A stretch of DNA of 64,000 bases from Camillea tinctor (lineage: Eukaryota; Ascomycota; Sordariomycetes; Xylariales; Xylariaceae): assembly GCA_022578605.1 (NCBI GenBank), contig MU394058.1:558001-622000 (forward strand), given 5' to 3'. The translations under genes and the position numbers were made by a program. Below are positions 45,786-56,306 of the stretch, in pieces (the first letter of the stretch is position 1; the number at the start of each line of letters is the position of its first letter). Below the pieces are notes generated by a model. The model was not told the origin of the DNA and did not search any database. It worked only from the letters and a program-made list of their open reading frames with translations.

Positions 45786-46876
45786 TAATATTAGAACAGG
45801 TGGGTTTTTATAGATAACATACCATATAGGATCGTTACGACAGCGATCTGAATTATGCCGTGAGCCCAACTTTTTACATCCTTTGCGGCTTCTTTGATAT
45901 CACTTTTGGAATAATGCCCCGAGCCCCCGCTGTATGCTTCCATCTCTTCGGCACGCCTTCGCATGAGTTCTTTCTGCTCTGCATTTAGAAAATATGCGGT
46001 CTCATAGCTCTTTGGCACTAGATAGACGCAACATACAGCCCATATTACTGTGATTAATCCCTCGACTATATAAAGCCTAGAGTGCTTTAGTTATCATGTC
46101 CTTTTTCATGATTTGAAACTTAAAGAACGTACCATCTCCATCCTGAGAGACCTGCAATGCCATCCATACTTAACATTGCCCATGCTAGAAGTCCTCCAAA
46201 AGCTCCAGACAGTGCGGACGCGACTATATAAGGGGTTAACACCTAGGTTGAGCTGGTCCTGTCGGGATCTAACTTACTGAACAAGAATGCAACCCTTACT
46301 GCTAATTCTTCTCGCTTATACCAATTGCATAAAAAGAGTGTCATTGAAGGAAATAGGCAGCCCTCAAAAAATCCGAGCAAGACACGGGTCACCACGAGGG
46401 GACCGAATGATTGAATAAATCCTGTAGAAAGGCACACAAGTCCCCAGCAGAATGTTATCGTGGGGATGACTCTGTTAAACTGAAGACGTTTGACCAATAT
46501 CGACGTAGGAAATTCGGCTAGGATATAGAATATGTAGAAAACAGATACGGCTGTCTTAATGGTCATTGTGAGTTGGACGTACGATGAGGACTCATATCAG
46601 AGTGGAAGAGGGGAACGGCTTACGTACATTTAGCTGTGACCCTTTGAGATGAATCTCATCTGTCATGCCCTGCGTAGCGGCAAAACCAATGTTCCCACGA
46701 TCCAAATAGCTGATCAGCATGAGAAGCATCATTACAGGTGCAATAAAAGAATCTAGCCTACGAACTAAGGCATGTTCTCTTTTCTTACGCTCCTCACTCC
46801 TCAGAAGTTCATTTTCACCTTGTGAGAATTCACAAAATTCTGCGTCAACTTTCTTATCTTCAATTTCGAGGGACAT

Positions 46877-47845
46877 TATTTGATAAATCGGAAGCCTAAT
46901 GAATAAAACAGTATGAAGTTTTCTGATTCACGGAAGGAGTGGTGATGCGACCATATGAAGCACCTAATGAATCCGAAATCGAAGGATAAATAAATATCAT
47001 GTCCATGATCCATTGCTATAATTTGGAGATCTACTCATAGTCTCGTCATATCCTCATCTCTCTAGGTTAGCTCAATATTTGATATTATGGCTGATCGGTG
47101 AGAGGCTGCAGATATTGCACTCTTGAGCATTTTGGTTTCTGTTCCACTGCATAATCCAAGCCAGAAGTGTATTTTCTCCTGCACAAAAATGCACGTTTAC
47201 GATTGGAGATGTAGGGTGTCCATGTGAGTGTGATATCATAGTCCTGTAAGTTGGTAGGGTTGTAGTCCACCCCCCCTCCTGAAGATAGAGGGTAAACCTT
47301 TAAGATCTTTACATGCCTAATAAAACCCATCTTACTTACCCCAACATCCTCAAGAGTGTATTGGCTATCTAGTGCTTACCTATAACTATTCTGCTAGTAT
47401 CAAAGTTCTTAGGCTAATGTGACGTCCTAGCCAGATTCACCCCCACCGTGAAGAGGGACATGAAGAGGGACATGAAGAGGGACATGAAGAGGGACATGAA
47501 GAGGGACATGAAGAGGGACATGAAGAGGGACATGTAGATAACCTAGGTTAATTCTTAGGCCCACGGGTGTGCGGAGTAGCATCCAACCTAGCTCAACTAT
47601 TATGCAGATCAACCCGTGTAGATACGACATCATCGGAACCTCCGCACTCGGACGTCTCTCAACTTCATATAGTTCCTCTTGAATTGAACTTCGTTAGTAT
47701 TCTTTGGATTGGAAACTTCGATAAAAAATCATATAACGGTATTTCAAAAATTATTATTGTGTTCTAATCAAGCCACTGCTTTGATTACCCCTATTTTTTC
47801 GAACCACATCAAGTATCGCATACCTCAGTAAAAAAAGGGGGAAAT
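46877..47845. promoter_or_regulatory. Divergent intergenic region between permease and CMD gene
   Basis: Holds the promoters of the permease (-) and the carboxymuconolactone decarboxylase-like gene (+), and a 12 bp minisatellite at 47450-47533. No specific factor-binding site can be supported. Confidence 0.4.
47450..47533. repeat. Minisatellite, 7 exact copies of a 12 bp unit
   Basis: GAAGAGGGACAT is repeated seven times with no mismatch. The unit is a multiple of three, so open frames cross it on several frames, but no gene is supported there. It lies about 310 bp upstream of the CMD gene start. Confidence 0.95.
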
Positions 47846-48292
47846 ATGAGCACGGACCCAAAGTTTGATGCGCTGCACAAGCAGCTCTTCGAAGAAGGGC
47901 TGAAAATGAGGCGCAGCGTCGTCGGCGACTCATATGTTGATCGCGCCTTAGCCAATGGCTCGACGGAATTCTCCAAACCGGGGCAGGAGCTCGTCACGGA
48001 GTGGTGCTGGGGCTATGCCTGGACGCGGCCTGGGCTTGACAAGAAGCAGCGCAGTCTACTGAATATCGGCATGCTTATGGCGCTTAATCGTGCCCCCGAA
48101 CTGGCCGTACACATACGCGGGGCTAGAAACAATGGCCTCTCAGAGCTAGAGATTAGAGAGGCTATTCTGCACTGCACGACATATTGTGGAGTCCCCGCAG
48201 GCGTAGATGCTATGAAGACAGCGGAAAAGGTGCTTAATGAGATGGCTGAAAAGGGGGAGATGGCAAGAGAGTTGGGTAACAAGGCCACATAA
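47846..48292 (+). CDS. Carboxymuconolactone decarboxylase (CMD) family protein
   Basis: An intronless gene of 148 aa, the usual size for single-domain PcaC-like proteins. The CMD core is clear: [20 protein letters not shown], a [19 protein letters not shown] helix with the conserved Glu, His and Cys residues, then [15 protein letters not shown]. Members decarboxylate gamma-carboxymuconolactone in protocatechuate degradation, or act on related lactones; others have redox roles. It converges with a zinc alcohol dehydrogenase 165 bp away and is followed by a lactonase-like gene, so a catabolic role is likely by context. The substrate is not proven. Confidence 0.88.
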   Translation: MSTDPKFDALHKQLFEEGLKMRRSVVGDSYVDRALANGSTEFSKPGQELVTEWCWGYAWTRPGLDKKQRSLLNIGMLMALNRAPELAVHIRGARNNGLSELEIREAILHCTTYCGVPAGVDAMKTAEKVLNEMAEKGEMARELGNKAT

Positions 48293-48457
48293 ATGTAGAG
48301 AGACGGTTAATAAGACCAAGACGCATGGAGAAGTAAATATGTTTCCGAATAAGATCGCGTATTGCTTCTTATTTTTCTGCTGATACAATCGGTCAGGAGT
48401 TCAAATATTCACTTCACGCCCGATAACATACAAGTGGAACTATTATAATCTAGATAT

Positions 48458-49621
48458 TTACTGCTCAAATTGCGAGTTTCTATCAGGAAGTGTCATGTCG
48501 ATAACTAGTTTGCCCCCTTGCCCCTTGTGATATTCAGCTACCAAGTCGTTTAATTTCGATAAGGGGTATGTCTTGACTCTTGCTCTGATGTTATGCTTAG
48601 CTGCGAATTGAAGCGTCTCTCTTAACGTCTTGTTGCTGCCCACAAGACTACCAATAATAGATATGTCTCGGAACACAACATCGCGAGCAGAGAAATGGAA
48701 CCCTTGTTCGGGAAAAGAGACGAGGACACATCTCCCATGGTTCCTGAGAAGGGTGATGCCGTAATTGAAAGCCTTTTGACTCTCGGGGAGGATTATAACT
48801 GCATCAATACCCATGTCGCCCCTATCATGCTTCCCATCCTCCTTCCCGAACTGAATTGCTATATCGTTTGCGTCCTCTACCCTAGCATCCACAATTCTTG
48901 CGCCTGCTCCCGGGCCCTCGCCAGCAGCGATTTCCCTGGCGATTTGTAGTGGCGCATCTGCATTATCTACTCCTACGACCTTGAGTCCCATCTTAGCAGC
49001 AAACTGGATACCAAGATGTCCCAATCCACCACCACATCCCATTATGCCGACACGCTGTCCAGGCTTTAAGCCGCACCGCTTGAGAGCATTAAACACCGTC
49101 ACACCGGCGCACATAAGCACGGACGTGTCGACAGCAGACATGCCGTCCGGTATGGGCGCGATCTGCCGGCTATCTATGACCGCGTACTCCCTGAAGCCTC
49201 CGGGGCCATTGATCCCGTTGTTCCTAGAATGCGGGCAGAACGCCGAGTACCCAGGCAGGTCTTCATCAGGACTTTCCGGGGTAGGGCCCGCTACGCATTC
49301 AAAGCAGGTGCCGCAGGGGTGGAATGAACGTCCTGGAACGCCGACGCGATCTCCTAACTGGAACGGGGTATCCGAATTCGGTGCCACAGCCACGATGGTC
49401 CCTGCGAATTCGTGACAGCCGACATGTGGGAATCCGGCAGGGTTTGGGAGCATCTGACCCGCGGCCAGAACAGCATCCGTGTGACAGTAAGATGCTGCAT
49501 CTACCTTGATGAGGATATCATAAGGGGACGAAAAGGTTGGGAGAGGAGCAGTGCGCAGTACGTAGGGTGTATTGAAAGCATCTAGAAACTGGGCTCTCAT
49601 GAAGCGTGGTAATGCTGCCAT
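48458..49621 (-). CDS. Zinc-dependent alcohol dehydrogenase (MDR superfamily)
   Basis: An intronless gene of 387 aa. Motifs seen: catalytic-zinc SYCHTD, GCHEFAGT, a structural-zinc loop with four Cys (CGTCFEC...FC), and the NAD(P)-binding GCGGGLGHLG. A GPTPESPDEDLPGY insert widens the structural-zinc loop compared with Adh1-type enzymes. It belongs to the same superfamily as the gene at 13647-14967 but is clearly a different subfamily and has no introns. It lies tail to tail with the CMD gene and head to head with the lactonase-like gene (664 bp between start codons), which suits co-regulation with them. Confidence 0.9.
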   Translation of the reverse strand: MAALPRFMRAQFLDAFNTPYVLRTAPLPTFSSPYDILIKVDAASYCHTDAVLAAGQMLPNPAGFPHVGCHEFAGTIVAVAPNSDTPFQLGDRVGVPGRSFHPCGTCFECVAGPTPESPDEDLPGYSAFCPHSRNNGINGPGGFREYAVIDSRQIAPIPDGMSAVDTSVLMCAGVTVFNALKRCGLKPGQRVGIMGCGGGLGHLGIQFAAKMGLKVVGVDNADAPLQIAREIAAGEGPGAGARIVDARVEDANDIAIQFGKEDGKHDRGDMGIDAVIILPESQKAFNYGITLLRNHGRCVLVSFPEQGFHFSARDVVFRDISIIGSLVGSNKTLRETLQFAAKHNIRARVKTYPLSKLNDLVAEYHKGQGGKLVIDMTLPDRNSQFEQ

Positions 49622-50285
49622 TTTAGATCTTCCTTTCTCTCTCTTATTGGTTCAACTCTGAGTGCATATACAGACACTTCACAACTGATGCTTTGATGGA
49701 ATTTCAATCGTCTTTTTGACATTTATTCTTCATATGTAGACCGTAGATAGTTTCACTCGGTGCAATTCCCTGCCTACCATGCCGTCTTCCGCATGTACAT
49801 TGACTCATGATTGCTGAATTGGAATCCCGACTGTCCTTTTTATCAAGACCTGGAATTCGTCGACATGCAGAGATCCTTGGTATGGTGATATAGAATGTTA
49901 TCATCAAATGATGGATACCCCCTACCCTATCCCCTACCCCCTTTTACCCGCTCCAGAGAACGAGCCCTCCCTGCGTCTCCACACCGGCTTTTCTCCACAT
50001 TACGAGCTCCCGGTCTTCCACCCCCGCATCCTCTTAGTAGAAGAGAACGCCGTCGGACTTATAGAGTAGCGCGGAGTTTTGAGGTTATTACCTGATTCAA
50101 TGTCGGCTTTACTTTCCGCTACTGCGCAATGAAATCACGGGCTTAAGAAATGATAGGAGTTGCGCAACGATGTTATTCCCCGTAGTGTGTGTTAAAGCGA
50201 TATGAACCAGGTTATATGAATATATATGTTAGCATTTTTGTTGAGTGAAAAGCCTACAAACGGTTTCGTATATCCCATTCTCAAA
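49622..50285. promoter_or_regulatory. Divergent intergenic region
   Basis: Separates the start codons of the alcohol dehydrogenase (-) and the MBL-fold gene (+). A pyrimidine-rich stretch (about 49918-49950, CCCCTACCC-like) and AT-rich TATATATG just before 50226 may belong to the MBL promoter; this is weak. Confidence 0.35.
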
Positions 50286-51335
50286 ATGACAGATCCAAAG
50301 AACCCGGTCTACGTGACTATATCAGCCCTCGAGGCTGGCCAAATAACTCTGCCAGAGCCATTTTTCGTCGCCCCCGCTGACCCTGAAAAGCGCACCTTAG
50401 TCCCGTCCCTCTCATTCCTCATACGACACCCCGGAAATAACAGCAGCGAGATAACAAGAATTGTCTTCGATCTCGGAGTCAAACGTGATTTAACGGGCTA
50501 CAAGCCAGCGCAACAAGCACACATAGCAAATCGACAACCCGTTATAGTTGAACCCGATTGTGCTTCCAGTCTCCGATGGGGAGCGAATAAGACCGATGAA
50601 GAAAATGTGAAGGCAGAGGGGGGCCAGCTTCTAGACCCGAGCAAGGATATCAACATTGTCATTCTAAGTCATGTTCATTGGGACCATGTTGGAACATCAT
50701 CCGACTTTTCCAGTGCCGTTTTTGCTGTGGGTTCCGGCACGTTGAATGTCCTCAAGAACGGCGCGGGACCTTTGTACCCAGCGGATATGTTCAACGATGA
50801 TGAACTGCCTGCATCCCGCACGGTCGAGTTCCCTCCTGTGCCTAGCCTAGGAGGTGAACGTAGCGAGTACGATACCGGTCCAGGAGCCCCGGAACACACA
50901 CCAGCATCCGCAGATACGCTCGCGCGGCTACCCGCCTCTTCCAAAGAATGGTCTTGGCAGCCACTGGCTGGTTTCCCTCACGCTCTAGATTTCTTCGGCG
51001 ACGGCAGTCTCTACGTCATTGACAGCCCTGGTCACATCTACGGTCATGTGAACCTGTTTGCGCGCATTGCCGAGAACAAGTACGTCTACCTAGGAGGTGA
51101 CTGCTGTCACGACCGAAGGATCCTAAGCGGGGAGAAGGGGATCGCGATGTACGATGACGGGAAGGGTGGGTTGAGGAGCGTGCATATGCATACCGAAATG
51201 GCAAAGGGCACTTTGGCTCGCATCGGGGAGTTCCTTAAGCACACGCGGAATACGGCAGACGTCGAGATAGTCCTGGCGCATGACGTGTATTGGAGGGAAC
51301 AAAACCGACACCGGTTCTGGCCCGGGAAGTTGTAA
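50286..51335 (+). CDS. Metallo-beta-lactamase-fold hydrolase, lactonase-like
   Basis: An intronless gene of 349 aa from the Met at 50286 (A at -3). An in-frame Met at 50226 would add 20 residues of poor family resemblance. Metal ligands of the MBL fold are all visible: HVHWDH (about residues 130-135), the His in SPGHIYGH, the Asp in GGDCCHD and the His in LAHDVYW. The N-terminal half resembles acyl-homoserine-lactone lactonases and related fungal lactone hydrolases. A long insert between the first His cluster and SPGH is typical of fungal members. It sits among CMD-fold and dehydrogenase genes, so opening of a lactone intermediate is a reasonable guess; the substrate is unknown. Confidence 0.85.
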   Translation: MTDPKNPVYVTISALEAGQITLPEPFFVAPADPEKRTLVPSLSFLIRHPGNNSSEITRIVFDLGVKRDLTGYKPAQQAHIANRQPVIVEPDCASSLRWGANKTDEENVKAEGGQLLDPSKDINIVILSHVHWDHVGTSSDFSSAVFAVGSGTLNVLKNGAGPLYPADMFNDDELPASRTVEFPPVPSLGGERSEYDTGPGAPEHTPASADTLARLPASSKEWSWQPLAGFPHALDFFGDGSLYVIDSPGHIYGHVNLFARIAENKYVYLGGDCCHDRRILSGEKGIAMYDDGKGGLRSVHMHTEMAKGTLARIGEFLKHTRNTADVEIVLAHDVYWREQNRHRFWPGKL

Positions 51336-51831
51336 TAAGTCGGGGTTGGGAATTGGGGTAGTCGTTCATCACACCCCCCTCTAACTATATCATGCATAGA
51401 TATATGTAGGATGGCTTAAGCTAACATCATTGATTGGTTCTATAATTTGCCTGATTACCTAGTTAGGTAGTGAGTGTTGACTAATAGTGAGGGCGATTTC
51501 ATAGCCCAGGAGATATTCTTTCTCCAAAAGTACGGCAATAGTCATGTGTGGCATCCCTAGTCTTTCCATTATCGTGTTACCCAAAGGCAGGCCGTGCCCC
51601 TTTAATGAGAATCAATACTGTTTATTGAAGAGTACGGTATATTGAGTATATTAATATGTTGGTTTAGATGAATACGGAAGACAGGGAATGATAGTTTCTG
51701 CGTTATGTCTACACCTAGTTTCCTGGAGGTCATTGCTTTCTAGAGTTTTTCCATCTGTTTTTTATACTACGACCTACGAGCATTATATCGAAACGTATTT
51801 TCAGTGTAGTCGTTCATCCACACGAACCGTG
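51336..51831. other. Intergenic, no gene seen
   Basis: Between two plus-strand genes. An open frame runs through 51688-51831 in frame with the next gene, but that gene's conserved N-terminus starts at 51832, so this is treated as 5' leader. Confidence 0.5.
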
Positions 51832-52950
51832 ATGTCTTCGCCTGCAGACACGGTTGCCTTCATCGGTAGGGCGCCAATGTAGTTAATGAATGAAGACAAC
51901 TTATACTAACAAGCCATCTCAGGCCTTGGGGTTATGGGATATCCTATGGCCAAGAATCTTCTCGCTGGTCTAGGTTCTGAGAAAACATTGCTAATCTGCG
52001 ATGTGAGCTCCGACGCAATATATCGCTTCCAAAAGGAGGCAACAGGCAAAGCAACTATAAAAACAGTCAAAAACGGGTTCGAAGCAGCACAAGCAGCGGT
52101 AAGTTCTCAAAATAAACTCCTCGGATGTGATACGAGGTCTTATGTCCCATTTTAGAATACTGTCATCACTATGCTTCCAAGCTCAAGTGCGGTCAAGTCG
52201 GTTTACTTAGACCCACAGACAGGCATAATTGCTGGCGCAGTTGCATCTGCAGCAAGTAACTCATCAACACCAGAAAATAAGTTGATCATGGAATGTGGCA
52301 CTATCGAAACTGATACTATCAATTATGTCGCAAAGTCCTCCCAAGAAACTAGTGCCTCTAAACTCTCTGATACTCTCACATTCGTCGATGCTCCTGTCTC
52401 GGGTGGACCAATGGGCGCAGTAGCTGGCACTCTCACGTTTATGGTCGGTTGCGCCCCTGCCGTTTCGTCTCGAGTCTTCCCAATCGTAAAGTCGTACTTG
52501 AGACATATGGGTAACCCAGGTGGAATATTTCTATGTGGCGATGTAGGCGCCGGCACTGCCTTCAAGGTAATTAACAACTACCTAAGCGCTGTGACCTCTC
52601 TTGCCGCCGCCGAGGCTCTCAACATCGGGGTGAAAGCTGGCTTAGACCCCAAACTGCTAACAGATGTGATCAACGCAAGTGGAGGGCAATGCTGGGTAAC
52701 AAGCAAAAGTAATCCGGTGCCGGGAGTACAAGAAAATGTGCCAAGTAGCCGAGGCTACGAAGGAGGCTTCAGAATAGAATTATGTGCTAAAGTATTGGGA
52801 ATGGGAACCAAGTTGGCGGAATCCGTTGGCGCTAGGACTATACTAGATAAGCCTACATTAGAAGCATTCAGAGAGGCTATGGAGGATGACAGGTATCGCG
52901 GAAAGGATGCTAGAGTGGTTTATAAATGGCTGAATGAATACGATGGATAA
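51832..52950 (+). CDS. Beta-hydroxyacid dehydrogenase (3-hydroxyisobutyrate dehydrogenase family), paralogue 1
   Basis: Three exons are inferred: 51832-51865, 51923-52098 and 52156-52950, giving 334 aa. The dinucleotide-binding motif spans the first intron: FIG then LGVMGYPMAKNL, giving GxGxMG. Exon 3 begins NTVITMLPSSSAVKSVY, the family's substrate-approach region. DAPVSGGPMGAVAGTL (DxPVSGG motif) and a catalytic-region Lys in FKVINNYLSA follow. These NAD(P) enzymes oxidise 3-hydroxyacids such as 3-hydroxyisobutyrate, tartronate semialdehyde or related compounds. No mitochondrial presequence is evident. A second family member lies at 56307-57343 on the other strand. Confidence 0.88.
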
Positions 52951-53361
52951 CCCTTCCGACAAGAGGGGTAGTTTAGATATGCTAGAGTCCTAAAACATAA
53001 TTGAAAAAACAGTCACGGCCCCGAGCAGCCTTATAGTTATTCCGTAGTTTTGATGAAAGCGAGTGTAAATATAGACAGCGAAAAGAAAAAGAGGTACCTA
53101 TATACATAGAAAGGATCGTAGGTATCCAACACAAAAGCCGCTGACCTTGTGAGTAGAAAGTCAAGACCACAAGATCATGAAAGGTAACTATATACAATAG
53201 AAATGAAATCACGCCCAAGTTTATCTAAAATCTAGAAATCCAAGTGGTTGCGTGTAGTGCATCAGAGTAGTCTGATAACAGCACTGAATACACTGTAGCC
53301 CCTTTTTTGAATTCCTAGTAAGCTGCAAACCCCACCCCCGCCTCCTTTTTCGATTCTGTGT
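52951..53361. other. Convergent intergenic region
   Basis: Between the 3' ends of the dehydrogenase (+) and the GH128 gene (-). Nothing else recognised. Confidence 0.5.
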
Positions 53362-54371
53362 CTATACACCAGCCAGCCACTTACCAAGATCCGTCAATCC
53401 ACCCGATTCATTTAGAAGCTGTGCCGCGGGACTCGAAAATTCATCAGCGGGTTTTCTTGACCAACCAGTAAATCCGTATCCGAAGACGAAGTCCTGTTGA
53501 TCCATCCAGTTAGACATATCCTCGATGAACTTCTTCGCGGCTGCAGGGTCGCGACTGGTGCTACTGATTTCGCTGATGAACACTGGGATCTTGTACGCGT
53601 TATACTGTTCGGTGATGTAGTTTTTCGCGTATTCGATCTCTTGATCGGCCGAGTTCGTGGATGTGGTGTAGAAGTGTACACCTAAGTAGTCGGGCTTGCT
53701 ATCGCCGCCTACTCGGCCCATAAAGTCGGATAGCCAGTCCTAATCGCAAAACGGGGTTAGTATTTTCATATACATGAGTTGGGAGATAGTGAAACACATA
53801 ACACGGGTCTAGAGTAACGGTCCTAACGTATTTAAGAGTTTCGATTACTCACCTTGCTAGCCGGATTACTTGTGCAGGCAGGGGTAACAAGTTTAACGCC
53901 GTGACTCTTTCGAAGATTCACTAATTGTGACCACAGGTTCGCCGCGTCGGCAGCACTAACACCAGCAAGGTCCGGCTCGTTGAGAGACTGTACGATGGCA
54001 TCCTTTTGCCACGAGAGGACATCCATGAGTTGGTTCCAGCGCTCTCCACTGAAGTGGTCGCGAGTTGCAAGCTGTGGACTGAATGCCAGTGATTTTGGGA
54101 CTTCATCTGGATGCCAAGTCTCCCAGTTTGCTACCAATTTGAAATGTCCCGAGTCTGCCAACGTGGAAGCCGTAGCCTTCAGAGCAGGTGCAATGTTGTT
54201 CTCGACTTCGTTTGTGTTTATCCATGGCCAAAGGAGGATACGCTTGGCGCCAGATGAAGCTCGTTGGGACAACTCCTGAGTTGTCTCGACGGGCACCGCT
54301 AAAGTCGGACTCACGAGAGCCAATCCAGCTACCAAAGAGGCAACGGACTTAAATGTTTGAACAAAATGCAT
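53362..54371 (-). CDS. Secreted glycoside hydrolase family 128-like protein (Asl1-like)
   Basis: Two exons are inferred: 54371-53853 and 53739-53362, giving 298 aa. The start at MHFVQTFKSV gives a clear signal peptide (about 23 residues, ending PTLA), so the protein is probably secreted or cell-wall bound; an upstream Met at 54425 would bury it. The GH128 (beta/alpha) barrel shows a probable acid/base Glu in SLNEPDL and a nucleophile Glu in FISEISST. DYLGVHFYTT and GYGFTGWSR are also typical of the family. Members cleave beta-1,3-glucan, often in the fungus's own wall. It has no obvious link to the neighbouring catabolic genes. Confidence 0.88.
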
Positions 54372-56306
54372 ATTTACAATTGAAAAAGATAGAAAGATAT
54401 GTACAATAGAGAAGGAAAAGTTCAAACAAATAAGAAGATCTCCCTCGCCTGGTTAGTTGGTGGACCGCATAGCAACTATCTAGAGAAGAGGATACTCTAT
54501 ACCTTTTATACATGAAACTCCTAGTATCTTACAGACCAAAGGTTTCACCAAGTCTTACTCGTTAGGAATACTAGGTATAAGAAATACTATTCTTGGCTCA
54601 ATATATCGATCATTTTTGGCAGTGATAATGTGTGACCTGTATAACACATATGGTAAGAAAACATGTCCTAAGCACGACACACCGGTATGTATAGTAGTTA
54701 TATTGTGTAACTCTCATCATATGGGAATCATACTAGGCTCTAATCCCAATATATCGAATCGTGCAGTTACGATATTGTCTGACTCGTATGGCATAGTAGG
54801 AATAAGCGAAACTAGTTTTCAAGAGTCAATTAGTTACCTAAAACTTGACTTCGCGGTTAGCAATAATGCAGAAGGGGTCCTCAGGCCTTCCACCCCCAAC
54901 ATCATCCCAGGATCTAGTAATCCCTCTCTAGATCGATGTGGGCTCAGGCACAATAAGGCATTTTGCCTCTTGAAGTTGTAGCTACCTTAAACAGAATTAT
55001 TGACTAAGCCAGCTTTACTCATCTCATATATCCGAACCCATGTCCATCAACGCAGGGTTTTACCTAACTATTGTTGGTTTCTAAAATTGGGTCTTTGGCT
55101 TGTGCCAAGTATTCGGGTGTGAGATCTCGTCGAATGGACCCAGCGTCGTATAGAATGATCTACCTATTCGCAGATCAAGCTAAAAGCCAGGCGGGTACCT
55201 GGCGATCCTGCTTGCTTACTGGGGCGATAGATTACCATGCATTTCGATGAAACTTCCCTGGTGCCCTAGGCATATTAAAGAACGGCTGAGATTTCGAGGT
55301 TCGGATCCTAGGAGAGGGGGATGGAGCCTCGCTACAGACCTAACCTAGGTATTTCACGAGCACCGTGTATGCATTTGCTCTCTCAAGTTCTAATACGTTT
55401 CTATGAAGATACCTGCATTCCTGGACAAATAGAGTCGTATTTTAGCATACATCTCTCATTGGCCAGTTTATTGCCTCAAATTACTCTATTTTCTAATAGA
55501 ATAAAGTATTGCATCGTGTAACAGTATAGCATAATTGGGTCGTTCTTTGATTGGTCTGTCCCAATGAGAAGACCTTGAGTTGTAGTATTAGGTATCTTGA
55601 AGTATGCTCTATTCGCTCAGCTGACATCATCTTAGGTTGGGACCCGAGAAGTGACTCTATTTGAAAACTTACTTATTTTAGGAGGGATCAGCCAGGAGGA
55701 TCCATTGCTCACAGTTTAGGGATTCCAAAAGGATTTAGAGTTACGCAGGCTGCGAATAGCGTGAGATATTTTCAAGACACGCTCCTCGGGAAGGAAGCTA
55801 TCCAGGCGCCAAGCCCCTTTTATAAATCAAAGGCTCCAGCCAACTTAAGTTAGCTGTGTTTCGTACATCTGAGCCAGCATCCACGACTATACACGTGGGA
55901 GACAAGGCTATAGATGGCATCGTCTCTCTTTGCAACACACGCATGCCCTCTGGCAAGGTTAAGATACCACCTTCCATAAACATACGACAAGCGAAAACCC
56001 GGTGTTGAAAAAGAAAAAAAGCTTGTAAGTTAGGCTACGGCCGCAAGCCTCAGGGGCAGCTCGAAATAAGGAAGCTCACCATCATCATTCCAGGTAGCAT
56101 GGCGTTAGGCGTATATACATTGTAGAGGAAATACCTCATGATATTTCATAGCTCTAACATCGATCGGTATTATTCCAGACCGGATTTTTTCTTTCCCTTA
56201 TGACTTCACAGGAATAGTGGCATTAGTGTCATCGTTGACAAGTGGCGATAAACTAACGTGACTGACATGTAAGTTGGATTCCATGAAATTCTAGATTGAT
56301 AGTAAA
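54372..56306. other. Intergenic, 1.9 kb without supported gene
   Basis: Contains the GH128 promoter at its left end. A 121-codon open frame (54616-54981) and smaller ones show no family resemblance, odd composition and no splice support. No repeat was recognised. Confidence 0.45.

Larger units (their letters stand above)
40403..46876 (-). pseudogene. Dal5-type MFS permease, interrupted by an intronic transposon and one in-frame stop
   Basis: Six exons are inferred: 46876-46628, 46554-46278, 46223-46133, 46076-45823, 41094-40812 and 40709-40403, for 486 codons. It matches the anion:cation symporter (allantoate permease-like) branch of the major facilitator superfamily: SYLDRGNIG in helix 1, GFFEGCLFPS in helix 4, SGWRW at an exon join, FSTFLP in helix 7 and CAPDGKRAASLG near helix 11. 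Intron 4 is 4728 nt because a RIP-degraded element (41129-45785) lies in it; without the element and one TA copy it would be 69 nt, normal for this genome. Exon 5 has an in-frame TAG at 41051-41053, between KEGF and YSTVQAQ, in otherwise intact coding sequence. CAG-to-TAG by RIP leakage is the simplest cause. Read-through or a rare splice cannot be excluded, hence 'pseudogene' is probable rather than certain. Confidence 0.82.

Noticed and set aside
45771..45822. Splicing of permease exon 4 to CCATGGTGTTGG at the TATTACAG acceptor
   Set aside because: The acceptor AG lies in the element's end and the following frame stops at once; joining to 41094 restores the conserved FSTFLP helix.
47450..47533. 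Possible CRISPR-like array
   Set aside because: Units are directly adjacent with no spacers, 12 bp long, and the genome is eukaryotic.
47427..47633. A frame encoding repeated VPLH units
   Set aside because: It is only the translation of the 12 bp minisatellite, whose unit length keeps any frame open.
54616..54981. A 121-codon open frame on the plus strand
   Set aside because: No family resemblance, no splice partners, no start context of note, and composition like the surrounding intergenic DNA.
55798..55983. A 61-codon minus-strand frame as the remnant of a gene
   Set aside because: No recognisable family and no flanking exons found.
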